NCBI GenBank assembly: GCA_031310005.1
Contig: CM062381.1
Location: forward strand, 124,001-188,000
DNA: 64,000 bases
From: Dactylellina haptotyla
Taxonomy: Eukaryota; Ascomycota; Orbiliomycetes; Orbiliales; Orbiliaceae
Direction: 5' to 3'
Shown: piece by piece, positions 24,272-35,641 of the stretch
Layout of the letters: each line of letters opens with the position of its first letter
How positions within the stretch are numbered: position 1 is the stretch's first letter
Position numbers and translations under genes: made by a program
Notes under the pieces: generated by a model
Told to the model about the DNA's origin: nothing
Database searches by the model: none
The model's input: only the letters and a program-made list of their open reading frames with translations

Positions 24272-25574
24272 ATGTCCCTTGAGAGCAGCCCCTCCAATCC
24301 TCTCCCAGTAGACGGCACGGTATTACTCCCCATACCAAGTCTTGAATCCCGCTGACCAATGTAGACTCCGCTTGACGCGGCGCCGTTGCGCTCTCTCAGT
24401 CACTACCAACGTGTTGATAAGGATTGCATATCGATCCAGATCCTCCCTTACGCGAGACCCTATGTGATCCCGTTCAGCAAAGTGAAGACTGGTGATGTAC
24501 GGGCCCATTCGCCTTACAATCGGCCGTTTCTGACTCTTATAGGCATTGGCGACGGTAGTGGCCACACTTCCCGAGGTATGGAAGCGCGCTAAGGACGTCC
24601 TAGGCGTCATCCACCAGTTTGACACCGGCGCGTGGAGGCTCGTCGACGAAGCTGGCTTGGCCCTTCGCGTTCAAGACTGGGAAGATATGATCTACGCGGG
24701 CGCTTTTCTCATCCTCGATACCAATGCTGCCCTGACACGAGAATCGGAGAGGTTGGACGCCGGCCGACAAGTCAAAGAACCCGCACCCGCACCCGCACCC
24801 GAAACCGAAAAGTATCAGATTCAACCCGCGGATGATATCAGAGCGCCCTCCGAGCACGCCCCGCCATCGGAGCCCGCGCCACCATCCGAAGATTTGATAG
24901 GTATCAGAGAAGACCAATTGCCTCGTAAACCATCTGCAGCGCACGAAGAGCACGAAGGGATCCGTCACGGAGATCCGGAGTGGATGTCATGGGGTGGCGC
25001 GCCCGATGTTGCAGAGAACGGATGGGACGACGGGGGGCATGTTCCCGCAGAAAAAGACTCTTGGAACGACCATAAATCCAACGGAAATTCCGAAGTTAGA
25101 ACTCCATCTGAAGTTCGGGCCCCATTCGATCTCCGAGGCCCCTCTGAGGTCCTGCACCCGAAACCCTTTATGAAAACGAAGGACAAGTGGCACGCGGCCC
25201 AGGCAAGCGGAAACACCTGGGACAAGTCAAAGTATCCACCAAAAGTCCACCTTACCTTCTTCGCCCCCTTTCAGCTACCTCGCAAATACCCACCCACCCC
25301 ATACCCGGCGTATAGTCGATTTTCCATCGACGTAGGTGCTTCGGTGTCGCGAGTGGTCAATAAGGTTCTGGAGCGGACCGAGTTCAGAGATATGAGGCCG
25401 CGACGTCACTTTGACGAAGATGAGTTTGAATATACGTTCCTCGAACTTAGATACAAGGTAGTTCATGGGAAGCCAATGCTAGATAGGGGAAGAGTGAGGC
25501 GGGTCAAGGGCAAGGTTTCGATGGCAGACTTGGGGTTGACTGTTGATGGTGGGGAAGAGGGCATGGGGCGGTAA
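24272..25574 (+). CDS. Fungal protein of unknown function, three exons
   Basis: Exons 24272-24319, 24365-24481 and 24543-25574, introns 45 and 61 nt with GT/AG ends and in-frame joins; 398 residues. An N-terminal folded part (residues 25-110) reads ISIQILPYARPYVIPFSK, VWKRAKDVLGVIHQFDTG, then DWEDMIYAGAFLILDT. The middle (115-250) is disordered, rich in Pro, Glu and Ser, with an EPAPAPAPE run from a 6-bp repeat near 24781. A second conserved-looking part (KVHLTFFAPFQLPRKYPP, YTFLELRYKVVHG) ends the protein. No signal, no membrane span. I do not recognise it. It starts 114 bp after the glycosyltransferase stop, same strand. Confidence 0.6.
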
Positions 25575-25692
25575 GGCTACACAGAATCTTATATTCCCAT
25601 TCAAAAGCTGACAATTATAGATATTATTTCATGGTGGATGACTTCTTTGCACCATCCTCCGACAGACTCTAGGAAATATTTCTAGTAAGATA

Positions 25693-28600
25693 TTAAGCCA
25701 GTGTTTCGGCTTGAGAGAGTACAGATACATCGTCCCCCTCAACCACCGTTCCTTCTTCCCCATCCGACTCGACATCGTAAAACTCGCCCATCTCGTCGTC
25801 CTCATCCTCGCTTGGCGCATCAACTCGCGTCGCAGCTATCTCTGTCCACAGAATGCCTAGGTTCCCACCCGTGTGTCTAATGTCAACCCTCTCCGGCTCC
25901 GGTTGTTGCCATTCCAACTGCCGAGACGCCCAGTTCCCGATTCTATCCTCCACATTCATTGGGAGCAGCCTGAAGGTACTCCGTGACCCCCAATTGTGCA
26001 ACATATCCACCAGCTCATCATCTAGCTGAAAATTTCGATTGTTATGAATGGCGTAGTCCATCACCGTCATACCGACGAGATTCTTCTTGTTGATATCAAC
26101 CCCACAGCTTTGCAGCACTTTCAGGAGCAGGATGACGACCTCTCTGGTCTCTTGTATCTTCGAATTTGTTTTCTGGTCCGAATATTTGCGAATTATAATG
26201 TGAATTAATGTATTGCCTAGGCCCTCCCGTAGTGGATTCGGCATGTTGACATCTGCACCTGCTGAGACCAGACCTCGAAATATGTCCATGAACGCCGGGA
26301 AGCGCTCCGAGGATGGAGTAGCCCAGTTGTGCTGAAGATTGATGAACAAGGCGGTTCCCAGATCAGATTTAAGGTAGCTCGGTCCATATCGTTGAAGGAG
26401 TCTGAGGGTTGCAACCGAATCATGTTGGATGATAACCTGCTTCAAATCTAAAAAATAAAAATAAAAGTTAGCATAATATAATTCTCCATTGCATTCAAAT
26501 GAAATACTCACACATGAAACTGCTGGCGATGTTTGGCGTTGTGCCCTGCTCGTCCGCCTCGCTCAAGCGACTACTCTGCAAAGAGTTCAGGTACAGCAGC
26601 GTGCGTCTTAGATTTTGATTTTGGCTACCATGACGGAATATTCTGATAACTCCGTCCTTCCAATCTCCAACCAGGGGTGTCGCGGTTATCGGAATATCCT
26701 CCGAGTCCTCCGGAACAGAAACTACAGTCCAATCGAAAGCTTCTGAAGCGACACTAGCGAGGGAAAGACCGTGCGAACTTGCCGCATCGATTATTGCCTT
26801 GATGATGTCCGCCTCATGTCGAACCATCGCAAGCTTGATCGCTCCTTCGAAGCATTTTTGCTTCTCGATGACTGATAGTTCTGCTTGCTGAACTATAGTC
26901 ATCGCTATCGCTTCTACTGCCGGCAGTGAACCAGCCGCCACTGCCCATACGAGTGGCGTGCCTTCAGGCATACAAAATGGAAAGTGAACCATTGCAGTCT
27001 CTTCCGCAATGGCTGCCAGCCTTGCCTTGCCTTTAGAAACCAAAAGCTCGCAGTTTTCCTTCATGCTTTCCGCAGGTAAAGCGAATAGCCAATGCAACGG
27101 TGATTGTCTACCATCGCGGGTATTAGCAGAAGCACCTCCATTCAGGAGTATTCTCGTGATATCCGCATTCCCTGCCCGGCAAGCCATTATAATCGGAGTC
27201 TCATTATAAAAGTTCAGGGTGTTGAGGTGCCAGGGGCGTTCGGCGAGCTTATCGACAATCACCTGCGTCGTTTCTACATCTCCAGCCAGAGCTGCGAAAT
27301 GAAGGATAGTGTTACGGTCAAACCCGTCAACAGGGAGTTGCCCGGTAAATTCTTCGCTTCTACTGGTCTGCAAATGGTCTCGCATAGCCTGTAGGTCTAT
27401 GCGGAAAGACTGAACGTTCCGAATGCCCTTAGCGAGGTACTGGTAGCTATTGTATCCAGCATTCTCACGAAATTGCGTAACCGCCAGTTGAGTTGCAAGA
27501 AGGATTGATGGTTTAGAGAGAAGGGTAAATCCAGTAGCCATTGCATCAAACTCCCATTGCTGGAGAGTGTCGGATGGGACGGTCGGTCCCGGGTTTTGTT
27601 GTGCAGAACGTGAGAGACCGCCATATAAGGCCTGCGCCCGAACATCGCCTGCGGCTGCGGCTTGACGGAGGTACCTAGGAATGTCAACACTGCAGATATA
27701 TATCTAAACATTTATTCTGGGTGAACTTACAGAAGGCCGCGGCTAGTATCAAATGAATAAAAGCCAATTGCCATATCAAATAAAGTCTCAGCAGTGAGCG
27801 ATTTGAATACACCGCTTTGGCGCTCCCGATCGATCTGTTCTAGTCGGTGAAGACTCATTTGACTTTGTTGTCGAAGCTGCGTTGCTTCGGGTGGGTGGTA
27901 CGCTAACGGGTTTACTTTGAAAGCAGGTATGCCGTAGGCAGGAAGCTCAGGTATTGCCGCCAACCTCAAAGCGACGTTGCGAGCGTAAGCTTCTTCTATT
28001 AACAATTTGAGAAAGGGATTCTTTATAGTATGGATTAATGGAGGCACCATGGGAAGTTGTGGCATCTGCTGCTTTTGTGTTCTATAGAGACTGCAAGAAA
28101 CAATTAGTATCACTACATCTCAAAGTTTGGTTACGAGACTAAACACCTCAGGGGGTTGAATACTTACAATTCATCTAGTTGCCGAAAACTCTGATCCATA
28201 GAGAGCGCAGTTGGTGGGGCTGATGTTTGCAAAACTAACCGCCGTCTACGACCGTCAGTAAAAGATCAGAAAATATATGGAGTTAGCTTACCCAGGCATT
28301 GCAACTTTGTTCTCCAAAATGTCTTGGGATAACCAAAACCTCGTGTTCGGTTCAGGGTGAAGCAATCTAGGGATGATTGGTACTGCGATGTTTTGAATCT
28401 CGATGGGGAGACTATATGATTCGATACAGCGGTGTGCGAATCTGGGAATGGCCGTCTTGTCTTCCGGAGCACCGAGAAGCGGGGACTTGCCGCTCAACCC
28501 TAGAGCAGACCATAGAACCAATCCGAAGGAATATGCTTCCAGAGCAAGAATATCTGATTTGGAAGTCGGCAGCGAGTCGGAAATTTCGGGAGCCTGCCAG

Positions 28601-29522
28601 CCTTTTGTTCCTTGGTACCAAATCATATCACCAGATTCGGTAGGCAAAAACCCACAATGACTGAAGTCGCTTATTTTCGCAATGATATTCTCTTCTTCCT
28701 GGTATACCAGGATATTTTTGGGGTTGATATCGCCATGGTAAAGGCCATCACGATGAAGTGCAACCAAGCCCTGCAGTGCATCGTAGGAAAGGTTGAATCT
28801 TTCAGCGGCAGCAAGCCGTCCTGTCACGAGAAGCTCATTAAAGGTGCCCCAAGCTCGTTCCTCAACCAATATAGGCGTCATAAGGGACTGCGAGTTGAAA
28901 TCTTCCATATCAAACCCCCAAGCGAAAAGCTTCACGATATTTCGATGATCCCGTAAGTTGTTTCTAGCCAATGCTTTCTAATGCTAAGGTTAGCATCTGT
29001 GTCAATACGATACCGGGAGTTCCAACTTACCATCTCTCGTACAACGGCAGCAACCTGCTCTAGCTGTTCGGCCTTTTGGTCGTCATTCCTGATATCTCCA
29101 ATATTTTCCTGGCTCTCCGAGACGACAGCGACCCAGGAAGACGACGGATCATCCAATTCCTCAGGTTTCTTAAGCGAGGTCCTGCCTCTCTTGAAAGCTA
29201 TCCGTCTGATATCGATCCCTTCCCAGAGCATGCCATCGCCGTCCTCAAGCTCATCTGGTAATTTGTGACCAAAAACTTCAAACTTCGCGCCTCTTCCTAA
29301 AGATTCAGCTTCGTATCTCTCGCGAGATATCAGTTTCGGACCGATGATGTTCATGGCCCTCCCGAGCTGGAGCATCCGTTGGCTGACATCCTGCTCACTC
29401 GGATCTCGGAAGGGATTTGATATGATAACAGCATTAGATGTGGAGGGTGTGAAAACCGGAGCATCGGGAATGGACCAGGAGGAATCTGGTGTAAGTTCGT
29501 TGACTTCTGCCATGGATGTCAA
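25693..29522 (-). CDS. Protein kinase / Sel1-like / ankyrin-repeat fusion
   Basis: Six exons: 29522-29031, 28977-28292, 28245-28168, 28090-27731, 27674-26512, 26447-25693; introns 46-77 nt, all phases fit; 1177 residues (an ATG at 29513 is an alternative start). Kinase domain about 75-390: glycine loop GRGAKFEV (77-84), candidate lysine in AFKRGR (111), NIVKLFAWGF, catalytic loop HGDINPKNIL (245-254), DFSHCG (268-273) in place of DFG, APE (293-295), AYSFGLVLW (313-321). A Sel1-like unit (YLRQAAAAGDVRAQALYG) near 540, then ankyrin repeats from about 655: NTILHFAALAGDVETTQ, TPIIMACRAGNADITRILL, SPLHWLF, TPLVWAVAAGS, later NTLIHIII and MTVMDYAIHNN. The C-terminus is acidic. Such fusions are common in filamentous ascomycetes; function unknown, possibly in self/non-self sensing (inference). 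Confidence 0.85.
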
Positions 29523-30261
29523 CTGCGTATATACGTATATCGCGATAAGTCTTTAGGAATTGCGTATCGATAAATGGCAACCAGTCAGCCCAATAGATGG
29601 ACAACGCGAAATCACAAATTCGCTTGAGGATCTGTGGTGCCCGGCGGTTGGAGCTGTTGCATATATTGGTGTTACTTTCGGTTGCAATTAATAGCGATGA
29701 TGTATATGTATCGCGAAGTCTAATCTTTATAGCATCACCCGGGCTACTTCAGTATTTATTTGAAATGTCAAATTCGAAGACTGCATGCAAGCTGGGCATG
29801 AGGCTGACAAGTGGATACGTCTTTTCCGCTTTTGTGAGTCACTTGGAGTCGTCATCGCATCGGTGAAGGATCGCGTCGCGAAAGTTCAGCTCGCAGCGAT
29901 TTGATTTGACGCCCGGTAAGGTGACCACGCTCGAACGCGGATTTTACATATCAACTCTTGGGAACATCGCAGCTCAGGCAGGCAAGCGAGCAAGCATTCG
30001 TTCATTATTCACAAGCCGGAAACCGTATAAAACGCATCGCGGGACTGGGCGAATCGCTAAGAGCCTGTTCGCATTCAGCCGACAACACATCGCTGGTGAA
30101 ACAGCCTGGCAAAACACCGAACCCGTCGCCAAGATGGCTGATTTCACCCATGTGCCACGCTAACACGAGCGTCAAATACCAGTCTTCAACTCGTTCTGAA
30201 GCTCGAAAGTAAAAGAGATTCTTGAAGAGTGGTGAAATTGTGGTCTCGAAGAAATCTAGGA
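29523..30261. other. Promoter side of the kinase-ankyrin gene
   Basis: Noncoding as far as I can see. A minus-strand open frame at 30005-30265 follows the kinase-like fragment directly but has no recognisable domain. Confidence 0.35.
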
Positions 30262-30525
30262 TCAAGGCTGTAGGTGGCCTTCTTTTCTACCTTCCAGAAA
30301 CTCTTTGGACATCATATCGATATCCCGCAACACTGTGATAACGGCAAGGACCTGCTCGTTTTCGGCTAGATTTGCTAGCCATGCGCCTTCAAAGGGCTTG
30401 ATTGTGGGGTTCCGCTCGGGTCGCTTGCACCAAGTCTGATGGCTTAACACACTCCCGACCAGCCAACCAAATGACCACATCCGTCTGCCTGAATTCAACC
30501 GGACTCCGGCACAAGGCCGCTGCAC
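30262..30525 (-). pseudogene. Kinase-domain-like fragment
   Basis: An 87-codon open frame reads MWSFGWLVGSVLSHQTW, which resembles the DVWSFG segment (subdomain IX) of a protein kinase, followed by GAWLANLAENEQVLAVI and DIDMMSKEFLEGRKEG. The latter part resembles the C-lobe region seen in fungal kinase-ankyrin proteins. No N-lobe, catalytic loop or activation segment is found upstream, so it looks like a truncated remnant of a gene related to its neighbour at 25693-29522. It could also be chance. Confidence 0.3.
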
Positions 30526-31346
30526 TCAGGTTATTTGTTACTCTCAATCTGGATGGTGAAGAGTGGTATTATCGGGGAGTACGGCTCAATGCCTTAGGGA
30601 GAGACATGTTTGTAATTGAGCACCTAGTTGCTTTCTTTGTCCATGCCGCTGAGAAACTGCCCACCGCATGGCAGACCTGCCAGCATTCGTCCACACATCA
30701 GACAATGTCGGTACAGAACCCTGATCAAAACCTGTGAAAATATTTGGGTATAAGTAGTAAGATTGTTCTTGATAGTAGGATTATAGACACGTTGACACAC
30801 GATCTTCTACTCCGCAAAGTCTGTTGGAGGAATAGCGGACATGGACCCGCTCGCGATCGCTCCACCTGGTAATTCCCAAATCTTGGGATGGCTGCACCGC
30901 TAGCCGACGTCGCGAGCGTACCGCTAAACTAAATCAGCGAGTTTTATCGGAAAGTGGTAAGCCCAAACCACAAACAGGGATGTCGCATGCTCGGGCATAT
31001 GTTGGCGATATATTAACATGCTTTATATTTTCTTTATTTCAACCAGCCGGACAAAATATGGCCACAAATACCTCGAAGCCGTCCGGATACAAATAGCCCT
31101 CAACCGCCGTTCCGTTCCAGTGAGCCATTTCCGTCTTTACTCAACATCACACGCCGTGTGCAACCTCAACACAGGACGAAGCTCCGCTTCTCAATTTTAA
31201 AGGGACGACAAGGGATACTGCCGCGATTTATCTAAAAAATCCTATCATCAAAAAAACCGCCCCCAAAAGTTAGCTCAGTGAGTAACCAGAGTGTCACGAC
31301 TCGACCGGACCCTGATTTATAACCAAAACTAATATCATCAAAAGCG
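30526..31346. other. Intergenic region, no supported gene
   Basis: Upstream of the membrane-protein gene. A plus-strand open frame across 30402-30737 overlaps the kinase-like fragment on the other strand and has no domain. Confidence 0.35.
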
Positions 31347-32363
31347 ATGATGGAAACGCTCTTTATTTCGACAGCTCTCTCAGTAGAGACCCGCGGAGCC
31401 CTTGCTACCCCGCTTTCAGTCTTATGTTTTCTCTTCTTTTACCTTTCTCTGGGCACATTCTTTCTCGCGTCAGTAGAGACAATCTTGGGAATCGTCAAAA
31501 AAGATGACCAGAGTGCCGGGTGGTGGAGAAGATCTCGACTTGTCGCTTTGACCTATGCTCAGATGTACCTCTCACAGCACTTCCTGCGAACCCTCACCTC
31601 GGGGAAAACAGGAATCGACCTACCCGAGAAAACCTTTTGGATGGCATCGCAAACTATTGCCGCCGGCGTAGTCCTATTCTCATCGGTAGGAACGCAAGCA
31701 ACGGCTGAGAGACTACTAATTGGGAAGTGCTATAATTTCGAAAAGCCTCAAGCAGCACAAGTAATCTTGACTGCGGTGGTGTCTTTCAATATCTTCCTAC
31801 TAGGAGGTCCTCTGGCCGCAGTCTTAGCTGCCATTACTCTTTTGGTAGGGCTTGACTGGAAAATTTTGGGGTTAATGTTTGAAGGGATTGCTACCTGGAA
31901 AGTTTCTCAAGGAAATATCAGGGCCGAATTCGCGTGGAATATTCTCCATGTCGCACTTGCGATCGGGTTGATGCGAGCTGTTCACAACCTCGACAACCAG
32001 GAAGGTCTTATTGCATTGCCTACCGATGAAGAGAAAGCTCTACCCGCCGAGGAGAGCGAGAGTGAGAGCGAGGAGGCAGCCGATAGCGAAGACACAAATC
32101 AGAGCGAAGATTCAATCTCTTTACCAGCCGGACGCCTTTTTCTCATGTTTACTATTCTCATCGTCTTGGCCAGTGCTATCATTATGACAGTGTTTTTCGG
32201 CCTCGAAAAGCTGTTCTTTCCTGAAATCCACGCCTCAAGAGACGATTTAAATGCAGAAGCTCTCGTGCTCTCTCACATGTTCACCATGGAAGCTGTTGGA
32301 ATACTTCTAGTTTTCATTCTGACGTTAGTACCTTCATCCATACCCTCTCGAACCTACGGATAG
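31347..32363 (+). CDS. Polytopic membrane protein of unknown function
   Basis: Intronless as read, 338 residues. About six hydrophobic spans: TPLSVLCFLFFYLSLGTFF (21-40), TIAAGVVLFSSVG, VILTAVVSFNIFLLGGPLAA with a further span to GLDWKILGLM, ILHVALAIGLMRAV, LFLMFTILIVLASAIIMTVF and AVGILLVFILTLV. A strongly acidic Glu/Ser/Asp loop (about 225-260) sits before the last two spans. No transporter motif recognised and no cleavable signal. A GTTAGT near 32330 could be a donor for a short 3' intron changing only the last residues. It is divergent from the kinase-ankyrin gene. Confidence 0.65.
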   Translation: MMETLFISTALSVETRGALATPLSVLCFLFFYLSLGTFFLASVETILGIVKKDDQSAGWWRRSRLVALTYAQMYLSQHFLRTLTSGKTGIDLPEKTFWMASQTIAAGVVLFSSVGTQATAERLLIGKCYNFEKPQAAQVILTAVVSFNIFLLGGPLAAVLAAITLLVGLDWKILGLMFEGIATWKVSQGNIRAEFAWNILHVALAIGLMRAVHNLDNQEGLIALPTDEEKALPAEESESESEEAADSEDTNQSEDSISLPAGRLFLMFTILIVLASAIIMTVFFGLEKLFFPEIHASRDDLNAEALVLSHMFTMEAVGILLVFILTLVPSSIPSRTYG

Positions 32364-33217
32364 CAGCTAATATTCTATTCCTCTAGTGTCCGAGAAATCT
32401 GTGGTAACTCGATGATCAAGCAGATTATTGATTGCCTTTGTTAACTAGTTAGAGATCATAACATGGCTGGGATGTTCAAGGGCTTAGAGCTGCATCACAT
32501 ATCCATACGACTTTCATGAATTTAGCAAGGATACCCAACGGCGTGTTTGGATTCTAGGTGTTCCATATTTTTTTATTGTCCGGGCTGTATATATCGGAGT
32601 ACTTTGATTTTCTATCCAATGATGATGACAATCCTCTTCTCGCATTTCCCGAGCATCATGTTGAATCACAACACAGCACCGTCGGCCTGTCGTAGGCAAG
32701 CATATTCAGGCTCGAGAACAGGCTCGCAAACGACGGAAGGTGCGGCATTCTCAGGTCAAAATACAACACATATTACTGTTGATTCTGTGTTGCTCCTCGA
32801 ATTGCCAAGAACGCTGGCGGGTTTGCCAGTCTCGCAACCAGACGGTGGTGCGGGTTTGCGGGCCGTGAACCTACGCCTCATCTTGGGACCCTTGACCAAC
32901 CACGGGTACTTCGCTCCGCAACGCGATCTGTAAGTTCAACTCGCTAGCATCAAGAACCAAGATTGGACGTGTAAAAATTTCTCCGTGTTTAAAAGTCTGG
33001 AGTAAAGTGGGGAAGCGGGGTTTTAGTCGATCCATTCCGCACTTTAACCATGTCTCCAGTTTTGCTGTTCCGAAGCTCGCACAAATGGGAAATCCTTGCT
33101 CTGATCATTTTATCTCCTATTTTAAGCTAACATCATTCGGATTTATATACATTCTTCCATTGACTAAGTATTTACAGAATGTAGACTTCGCTTGTCTTTG
33201 AAAACAATATCCCCCTT
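32364..33217. other. Convergent intergenic region
   Basis: Between the stop codons of the membrane-protein gene and the pectinesterase. The plus-strand open frame at 32547-32933 lacks any domain or conserved pattern. Confidence 0.35.
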
Positions 33218-34577
33218 TCACTGATAGACGTAGTTCAGATCAACCCAGGAGGTATTACCATCCAAGATTGTGCTCGGAGTAACCGCGCTGCTTAGTTTAG
33301 AAGAGAACGAGGCTCTGGTCCCGCTCGCACCGTCTCCAGTGTTTCCATATTCCTGGAAAGTAACGTGATCGGTGAGAGGAGTGCTCGAACTCCAAACAGA
33401 CCAGCCTGCTGAATTTATGACATTCGAAATCACAGTTCTCTGGACAACTACGCGAGCGTAATTTCTCCATGGTCTACCAAGATAGCTCTTGCCTACTCCC
33501 GTATAGCTAGACGCAGCCGCGATGGAAGATTTATCAATAAGATAGTACGAAGGGTTAGAGGTAGAATCTCGACCGTTGGCGGTAATGTAGCCATCACCGA
33601 CGATACGGATCACACACTTTGAATTGGTAGTTAGCGACATCTGTATTATTCCCCAAGTCTTGGATCATGAAATAAGATTTTATACCTGGCTGAATAGGGC
33701 TCTTGCAGTTTGTCCCCAGATGAAATCTCTGAAGCAACTATTAGCTAGTGATAGGAGATATTAGAACTGTGATATACATACGTTGCGCCTTCAATATAAC
33801 ATTTTCCATAGACTTGGTACCCAACATTGGCAAGAACGGTATCTGTGTTCGAGTGTCAGAGTAACGATCTTATATGTTTACCATAGAAAGCTCAGCATGG
33901 GAACAAAGCCGGAACGCACCTTGATATCCGGTAAGTGTGCAACCGTAGAATCCTAGATAGCATTAGCTAAAGCGAACTGATTAATACTGCATACCCGTAT
34001 TGAGCAATTGAGTCTACCCTGTTTATCCGCGTATGCGCTAACAGCAAGCGCTTGAACACCCTTCCCCCTCGTATTCTTAATGATGACATTATACACCTTA
34101 AGCCCGACGGAACGAGATTGCAGGGTCGCTACCAAGTAAATAGTTAATCGGCTGGAACATCCGAAACCAATCTTTCGGTTGGTGCTCACCAGATAACTCA
34201 TTGTTTCCGGCTACGTCTGCGCCCATGGAGTACGTGATTGTCACAGTGTTGCCTCCGTAAGAAGAAGTGTCGGCAGTATAGCCATAGATAGAGAGAACTG
34301 CTTTGCGGGCTGGAATCTTGACCTGTTCGGTGTAAGTTCCCTGGTAAATAAAAATCGATTGAGCAGTTGTCGACGTTGTGCTCAAAGCATTCACTGCCGC
34401 TTGAATCTAACACAAGTTTCAGTAATTTTGTTGGTAGTCTTCCATTACGGAAGGACTAACAGTGCCATATTGACCCGATGTGGGATTCTTGCTAACGACA
34501 AGGGCACCTGAGGGAGGCGAGGTCCGCGAGGCGGCAAGCACGGCCGTTACGGCCGATAAAAAGAGGAAGAGCTTCAT
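33218..34577 (-). CDS. Secreted pectinesterase (pectin methylesterase, CE8)
   Basis: Seven exons: 34577-34461, 34406-34190, 34128-34018, 33952-33920, 33842-33782, 33728-33686, 33640-33218; all phases fit; 334 residues, normal for fungal enzymes. Residues 1-16 are a signal peptide (MKLFLFLSAVTAVLAA). The mature part is the right-handed beta-helix of CE8: GQYGTIQAAVNAL, IYQGTYTEQV, VIIKNTRG, catalytic GYQDTV (D160), DFIWG (D181, the nucleophile in homologues), and YLGRPWR (R250, W252). It demethylates homogalacturonan in plant cell walls, opening it to polygalacturonases and lyases, and points to growth on plant material. The fourth exon is only 33 nt. A TATA-like box lies about 113 nt upstream. 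Confidence 0.95.
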
Positions 34578-34689
34578 TGGTTGTCTTGCAAAGAGGTTTT
34601 GAGGATTCGGTCTGGATCTTGTATACGTTTAACCAAGGTATCACGATCTATCTTCATCATGCACTCAGTAAGCGGGTATAGAAAGAGTC

Positions 34690-34695
34690 TTTATA
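34690..34695 (-). promoter_or_regulatory. TATA-like box of the pectinesterase gene
   Basis: TATAAA on the minus strand within CTATAAAG, about 113 nt before the ATG at 34577, a usual distance for an inducible secreted enzyme. Confidence 0.45.
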
Positions 34696-35641
34696 GTCAG
34701 AACTTTCTCGCTAATTTTCAAGGAGTTTTGAATCCGTGGAATTATATTTTCCCGTATGATCATTAGCCCTGTAAGAGTAAATGGCGTAAGCACCTTCCGG
34801 ACTCTTAGAGTCCGAAAGTTAGTACGTAGGCTAGAATTTGGCGCATCTACCCCAGATTCCAACACCAATCTGTGTCTCAGCTCAGAAATCGGTAATGGCA
34901 ACCGGCGCAGGTGGAAAGCTTAAATCCTTCATGGTATTCGGGACATTCCTCACAGCCCTCGGCTCGTGATTTAGCCTAGTTTAGAGCTCGGACTAACGGC
35001 TGACTTACCAAGGCGTTTCATCTTAAGAGCAACAACAAGCCAAGAGCGATCACGCCTACGAACGCATCTACAAATAACCCACATCTATTATCATTTATAA
35101 TTTATAGTCTAGAGATTTTACACCAATGACGGGCAAAGCGAAGGAAGAATTCTCAACCTGAAAAGAAACGCCGAATTTATGTAGTCGATGATTGGAGCAA
35201 TGAAACGGGTCCAAAGCATTCGCTGGAGCAGGTTACTGCTCTGGAGAGTATTTGCACATTGATCCTTGGGGATGAGCTCGAGAATTAAGAAACAACCAAT
35301 AACTCAGAATTTTTGTGGTATAGTGACATGTCTGCTCACAACATCCTGTAGTTTGTGAAAAAAGTTACTACAGATCTTACAGATACTCCATCGCGCAAAA
35401 ATAAACTGTTGCAGGCAGAAACAAACAAGAAAATCCGCTGCAATACCAATGAAGTTCTTAGCAATTAAAAAAAATAGAAAGTACAAATATTCTCCGCTAA
35501 AATAGTAGTAAAAATTGAAAATTTTCAACCGCAACACAAACAAGCACAGGAAATATATGCTCCCAGGTATTCGAAAGGAATATTCGTAACGTCATTAAAG
35601 AGGCGTCGAGCCAACAAGCTCGCGGGCGATTTCCAGAGAGA
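34696..35641. other. Intergenic region upstream of pectinesterase
   Basis: About 0.95 kb. AT-rich from 35280 to 35530. No gene supported; it should contain the pectinesterase promoter and the 3' UTR of the Ca2+/H+ exchanger. Confidence 0.35.
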
